Assembly (NCBI RefSeq): GCF_000208745.1
Contig: NC_030852.1
Coordinates: 30,892,969 to 30,956,968, forward strand
Reading direction: 5' to 3'
DNA length: 64,000 nucleotides
Source of the DNA: Theobroma cacao
Lineage: Eukaryota > Streptophyta > Magnoliopsida > Malvales > Malvaceae
How positions within the stretch are numbered: the first letter of the stretch is position 1; every line of letters begins with the position of its first letter. The notes beneath the pieces were generated by a model, which saw only the letters and a list, made by a program, of their open reading frames with translations, searched no databases and was not told the origin of the DNA. Both the position numbers and the translations under genes were made by a program. This document shows, in pieces, positions 59,524 through 64,000 of the stretch.

Positions 59524-59531
59524 TTTTTATA
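59524..59531 (-). promoter_or_regulatory. TATA box of the D27-like gene
   Basis: The minus strand reads TATAAAAA, 89 to 96 bases upstream of the start codon at 59435, a normal distance for a TATA box with a short leader. Confidence 0.6.
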
Positions 59532-60153
59532 GTTAGAGCTCTGTTTACAACTTACACACCTGTGCAGTTTTAGGAGACTTTAGTTAGAAAGAACAGTTTA
59601 GGAAAAAATTTCAGGAAAGGTAAAGACTGTATGGTTGGATGAGATTGCATGGCTTCCATAAAAAAAATTGATGGCCATACATTTATATCACTGAGAGCAG
59701 ATTATTCCCCTTTTTTGTTCATTGACTACTGACTTCCTTATTTTTGGAATGGCTGAAGTAACCCCTAGCAATTTTATTTCATCCTCGAAGCTTAGTATGT
59801 CAATAAAAATTAAATAATTGTTTTCGCAAGGCTAATAGTGGAATTCCATAGAAGAAGATGGCAGTAGAGAGATGTGTGATGGTCCCATATCCTTAAGAAG
59901 ATCTAATTCAGAAGAAGTAGATTTCTGAGGCTTAAAGAGATGCCACGCATTTACTTTGCCGTTAACTGGTGTCTGGAATTTGTGAAGCAGGGAAGAAGCC
60001 AAGCCAACCTCGAGGTCGCGAATTTGAACTCAAATATCGGGAAGGCTTGTGCTCAAAACGCGGGGATGAAAAATATCAAAATGCTCATCGATCAAAACTG
60101 TGAGATCTGCATCCAATAAATATGTAGTTGATTACGATTATATATATATATAT

Positions 60154-61093
60154 ATAATAAATTAATATATTTTAAATATATTATTAATTAAGTTTATTAT
60201 CAATTCTTCTTAATATATATAAAAATATATAAAAAATTAGTCTCTTTTTTTANTATTATATAATAAAAATATATAAAAAATTAGTCCTTTTTTTTAAGAG
60301 GATTGGTATAAAAATTTTAAATCGATAACCGACTAAAAAACTAATTGCATCAAACATTTTAGATCAATTAATCCAATTAAACCAAACCGTTTTACTAAAA
60401 TCATAATTAATTTAAATAAAAAATTAGTCTGTTTTGATTTTACTTACCTCTGACTGATAGTAACACCATAATTTTTAAAAGATAGTAACTTGGTTAAACA
60501 ATTAACATAAATATCTCTATGTGTGTCTTAAGGCTTTACATTTATTTATTAAAAAAGAAAAATATTATAAATTATAGGATATTTACTACCAAATATTATA
60601 ATATTAACATATAAGTTATATTATTTAAAATATATAACTTATCATTTCATATTAATACAGATTTATAAATAAATAACTATATATAACTAAAATTAAATTA
60701 TTATGATTTCAATTTGTATATGTATATATAATAAATTAATATATTTTAAGTATATTATTAATTAAATTTATTATCAATTCTTCTTGTTATATATAAAAAA
60801 TATTTTATATATTAATATATATAAAAAATTAATTTAGCTTTTTGGGTGGATTGGTGTAAAAATTTTAAAATCGAGAATGGATCAAAAAATCAATTGAAAC
60901 AAATATTTTGGATCAATTAGACTAAACTGTTTTACTAAAATCGTATTTAATATAGATGGATAATTGATCTGATTTAACTTTACTCACCTCTAATTAACAA
61001 TAACACCATAATTTTTCAAGGGTAGTAACCTGATTAAACAAATATTAACATAAATATCTCTAAGTCTGTGTCTTAAGGCTTTACATTTATTTT
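60154..61093. repeat. Diverged tandem duplication, unit about 545-575 bp
   Basis: Copy 1 (about 60154-60545) and copy 2 (about 60728-61093) share, in order, ATAATAAATTAATATATTTT, TTTATTATCAATTCTTCTT, a GATTGGT-TAAAAATTTTAAA block, CGTTTTACTAAAATC, AGTAACACCATAATTTTT and CTTAAGGCTTTACATTTATT. The offset drops from 574 to 545 along the unit, showing indels. Copy 1 contains an N at 60253 and an extra internal duplication. Non-coding. Confidence 0.8.
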
Positions 61094-62582
61094 TTTTATT
61101 TTTTAAAATATCTGGTAAGAGATTATGGGCTTAACACTTGGACTTATCACTTGATAATTCCAACCGACATTAAGAATTCCAGGGCTTAACCCTGGGAGTC
61201 GCAAAAGTCTATCTGAACAGATCTGACACTCAAGGCCTGGCGCCATGTAGACCAAGAGCCTACATGGGTTAATCTTTTGACTTACCATGGGCGCCCTTTT
61301 GTTCTCTTTCTATATGCAGGCTCCCTAATCCTTTCTTTAGGTTTAGGTTGACTGTAGACCCAAAAGCGAAAGTCCTATATGGTGTTGGATTTTAGTATTG
61401 GGTTTGATTGTGGACAAACAGCCCAGCCCAAGGCCCACCCAAATCACCAAAGTTGAAAAGCACAACTGCCTTTGCTCTGCTCCCTGCCAGCGCGTCTATT
61501 GACTGTTGGTATCGTAGTTCGTTTCCTACGAAATTGTCCATTTGATTTGACCTATAAATCCGGAGCATTGGCCAGGGGCAGCCGGCTAACCGCCCACGCA
61601 CATGATCTTCTGAAAACAGTTGAGTTTCTCAGGAGCATAGAGAAAAACAATTTAACCACCGAAAAATCACATGCCGATGTCTCTCTTTCCCTCCGCCGTT
61701 CATGACTTTTGGCTCTCCATCATTCATTTTTGTGGTTGAATATTTTTTTAACATATGCCATATGTCCCATACCCTGCCACCGTAAACCCATGCAGGCTGA
61801 ACACCCAACCATGGCCTGGACAGCTCACCTCCGCATTTCACTTTCATTTAAAAGTCAATGTTTTTGCCCATTATTTTACAGTAGTAAACCACCGTTGATA
61901 TTGAAAAGAATCAAGGCACTTCAGGGCTGGACCAATTACATAAAATTCAATCAATTCTCTTTCCCGTTCATCATAAGCATTGGGAAGGCAAAATTTATGA
62001 AAACAGCTACTTCAGTGCTTCTTCTGGCTCTAAATGTCTAATTTTTTTTATATGGCACAGTGACACATGATTCAGTACAACAAGTCAACGGCTACTGAAA
62101 ATTTAAGAAAAAGAACAGCGCATAAAGTCGTCGCAATGAGGAATTGCCTTGCAGGGAGAGGCAGCTTGAGAGAATGATTGATTGATGGTTGATGAGTAAT
62201 GCGTTGGTTTATGGAATCTTGATAAAGATAGTGAGTATCAAAACGAGGAGCAAAGAGTAAGGTTTGGGAGGTGTGTTTGAGTTTTGACTCCCTCTTTGGA
62301 CTTAAATTGCTGTGCAGAAAAACGCTAGTTGACTTTTGGTGTTGCTGAAGTTTGACAATAGCTAGCTAGAATGTATACTTTCTAGGTGAGGAATTGAACA
62401 GGGATTCCTAGGTAGACCTCCATTCTAATATATGCTTATCAAACAGTCCCATCACTCATTACATATTTTGTACTCAATCTGTAAAGCAGCAGTCATTAAG
62501 CATTAATTATATGCATAAGATCTCTTTTCAATTATTTTACAACGTTTGTGAATCTTTCTGCTCTAGGCTTGTCAGCAGGTCA

Positions 62583-64000
62583 CTAGGAATTGTAGTTGTA
62601 AAGCTTCCGAATATTGATAGGGGAGCTGCTGCTTTCATCCCCATCAAGCAACTCTTTTGCAATGATAAGATTAGCAGCTTCGGTGGGGTGATATGCATCC
62701 CAAAACACGTACTTGGATCGATCATTGCACACAGCTGAAGTACTTGCTTTTGTATTTCGGCTTTTGAAGCAAATGAATGGGGGAAAGTACCCACCGCAAC
62801 ATGGCTCATGAGCATTCTCAAACCCTATAAATGTCCAAACACATAAAAATTAATTAGGGAGCTAGAATTTGATAATTATGATTAAATTATTATACATGAT
62901 TTTAATTTTTTTTATAAAATTAAAATTAAATAATAAAAGAAATAAAAATAACAACACTAACCATATTGATGATAATTAACAATGATCTTCATGAAAATAT
63001 CATAAGAATTTGCGAATACAAAGATTGCTTCAGGTCCCATCTCTTGATTCAAACGATTCAAAAGCTCTTTTAATTTCTCATTATAGCCTTGGATCAATGC
63101 ATTCACCTGAGCAGAGCATTTTCCACTTGGCAATAGATTGAATGCTCGAACAAAAGGTATGCAACCCAGTGGTCCAACCCCCACAACAAGCAACTTTCTA
63201 GCCCCCAACTCATGCAACCGCTGCATAAGTTATTGCATATTAGTAAATGTACATGATTTTATCAAGTGAATTCTTAGTTTCATAGCAGAACTATTTAAAC
63301 AGTAAAAAAAAAGTTACAGTCCGAATAAATATTGAAATTATTTACTCATGATATCATTATTTCTATCGGCTTATCTTTGGGACTGATTGTTTTGGGAACA
63401 ATACACATATGGCACTGCCCTTTCAGCAATGCTATTTTATCAAAGAGAGTTAATGCGATTTTCCCAATAAGTGGACAGGGCACACCCCGTATTCGACTCC
63501 CAAACTCTTAAGTAAAATTAATGATGGTGTCGAGAATTGTTCTTACCTTAAGTTGAATGGTCAAGTTGGAGATCATGGAATCTAGGAATATTGTTGTGGG
63601 GAAGAGTTTGTCATGTCCCAAAAATGGTATTGATGGTTGGACATAGTTCAATATATCGTTGGACCCAATTGTGAGAGAGAAGATTGCCTTCTTTAAGAAT
63701 TCCCTGGTACGATTTTCACCCATCGCATTCACCATATAATTTCGATTTTGCTCGAAATACTTCACTTGCTCCCCAAGTGGAATTCTTCCAATCTGCATAC
63801 AAGTGCTCTTATTGCAGAAACTTTTTTTTTTCTTTTTTACTTATAATTAAACAAACCTAATGTAGTACTCACAAAGAAAAACCCAGTTTCGTCCAATATT
63901 CCGGAAGCCCCAGAAGCATAATTGATTCCCCTAAGAATCGCCTCAGTCTGAGTGCTTGGGGCTAGGTAAGGTGGTGGAAACGATTTGGCTCCGAGAGCTT
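62583..64000 (-). CDS. GDSL esterase/lipase, 3' part (runs off the window)
   Basis: Visible exons (minus strand) are 64000-63873 (incomplete at its 5' end), 63792-63547, 63220-62962 and 62824-62583, with GT-AG introns and a TAG stop after LYNYNS. The catalytic GDSL block is beyond the window. Block II-type INYASGASGILDETG, block III TIGSNDILNY (with the oxyanion Asn) and block V DAYHPTEAAN (catalytic Asp and His) are present, as is the ARKLLVVGVGPLGCIPF strand and the CCGG and CNDRSKYVFWD motifs near the end. This is the plant SGNH-hydrolase family, usually secreted and acting on ester substrates such as cutin or lipids; the true substrate cannot be told. The last exon must be read in a different frame from the longest open frame there. 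Confidence 0.93.

Larger units (their letters stand above)
59436..62582. other. 3.1-kb intergenic with a tandem AT-rich duplication
   Basis: Promoter and leader of the D27-like gene come first. Two copies of a roughly 550-base AT-rich unit fill about 60154-61090. A more GC-balanced stretch follows (61100-61900), with frames of up to 110 codons that match no family I recognise. The 3' end of the GDSL gene is at 62583. Confidence 0.5.

Noticed and set aside
60000..60060. tRNA-type B-box-like phrase (GGTCGCGAATTTGAACTC)
   Set aside because: Mismatches at key B-box positions and no matching A-box or cloverleaf could be drawn, so I call neither a tRNA nor a SINE.
62537..62821. 94-residue frame at the end of the GDSL gene
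   Set aside because: Wrong frame. With the correct phase-1 join from the exon ending at 62962, the true last exon reads GFENAHEPCCGG and ends at the TAG at 62583.

Overview
The window is nuclear DNA of a flowering plant, most likely a eudicot. It is AT-rich, its genes carry short GT-AG introns, intergenic DNA dominates, and every recognisable gene belongs to a land-plant family (secondary-wall NAC, GRF with a miR396 site, IQD, D27-like isomerase, BRANCHLESS TRICHOME, GH9 cellulase, PADRE/DUF4228). I see no bacterial, viral or organellar segment. The species cannot be named from this sequence.

Layout: 0-6.1 kb holds two plus-strand genes for small MGNC-type proteins of the PADRE/DUF4228 kind. 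From 6.1 to 20.6 kb I find no gene, only microsatellites, decayed repeats and two assembly gaps. At 20.6-22.2 kb is a three-exon NST/SND1-type NAC master regulator of fibre wall thickening. A second gene-poor stretch runs to 29.3 kb. At 29.3-30.4 kb an intronless glutaredoxin-like gene (minus) is head-to-head with a five-exon IQD calmodulin-binding gene (plus, 32.5-34.5 kb). From 35.9 kb to the right edge every recognised gene is on the minus strand: a four-exon GRF, a BRANCHLESS TRICHOME-like coiled-coil gene, an intronless seven-TM CAND6/7-type gene, a seven-exon GH9 endoglucanase, a six-exon D27-LIKE1 carotenoid isomerase, and the 3' part of a GDSL lipase that runs off the edge.

The genes do not form an operon or obvious cluster. 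Several concern cell wall and growth (NAC, GH9, GRF, IQD, BLT), but that is a thematic remark, not evidence of joint regulation. Exon joins were made by hand: all introns used have GT-AG ends, reading frame is kept across every join, and exon lengths agree with residue counts. The most useful second-look items are the in-frame, stop-free first intron of the NAC gene and the truncating second intron, the miR396 site and a very short upstream ORF in the GRF gene, a repeated KEN motif in the glutaredoxin-like protein, two G-quadruplex-capable tracts, several local tandem duplications, and assembly gaps of which three are flanked by duplicated sequence. I found no convincing novel multi-gene system.
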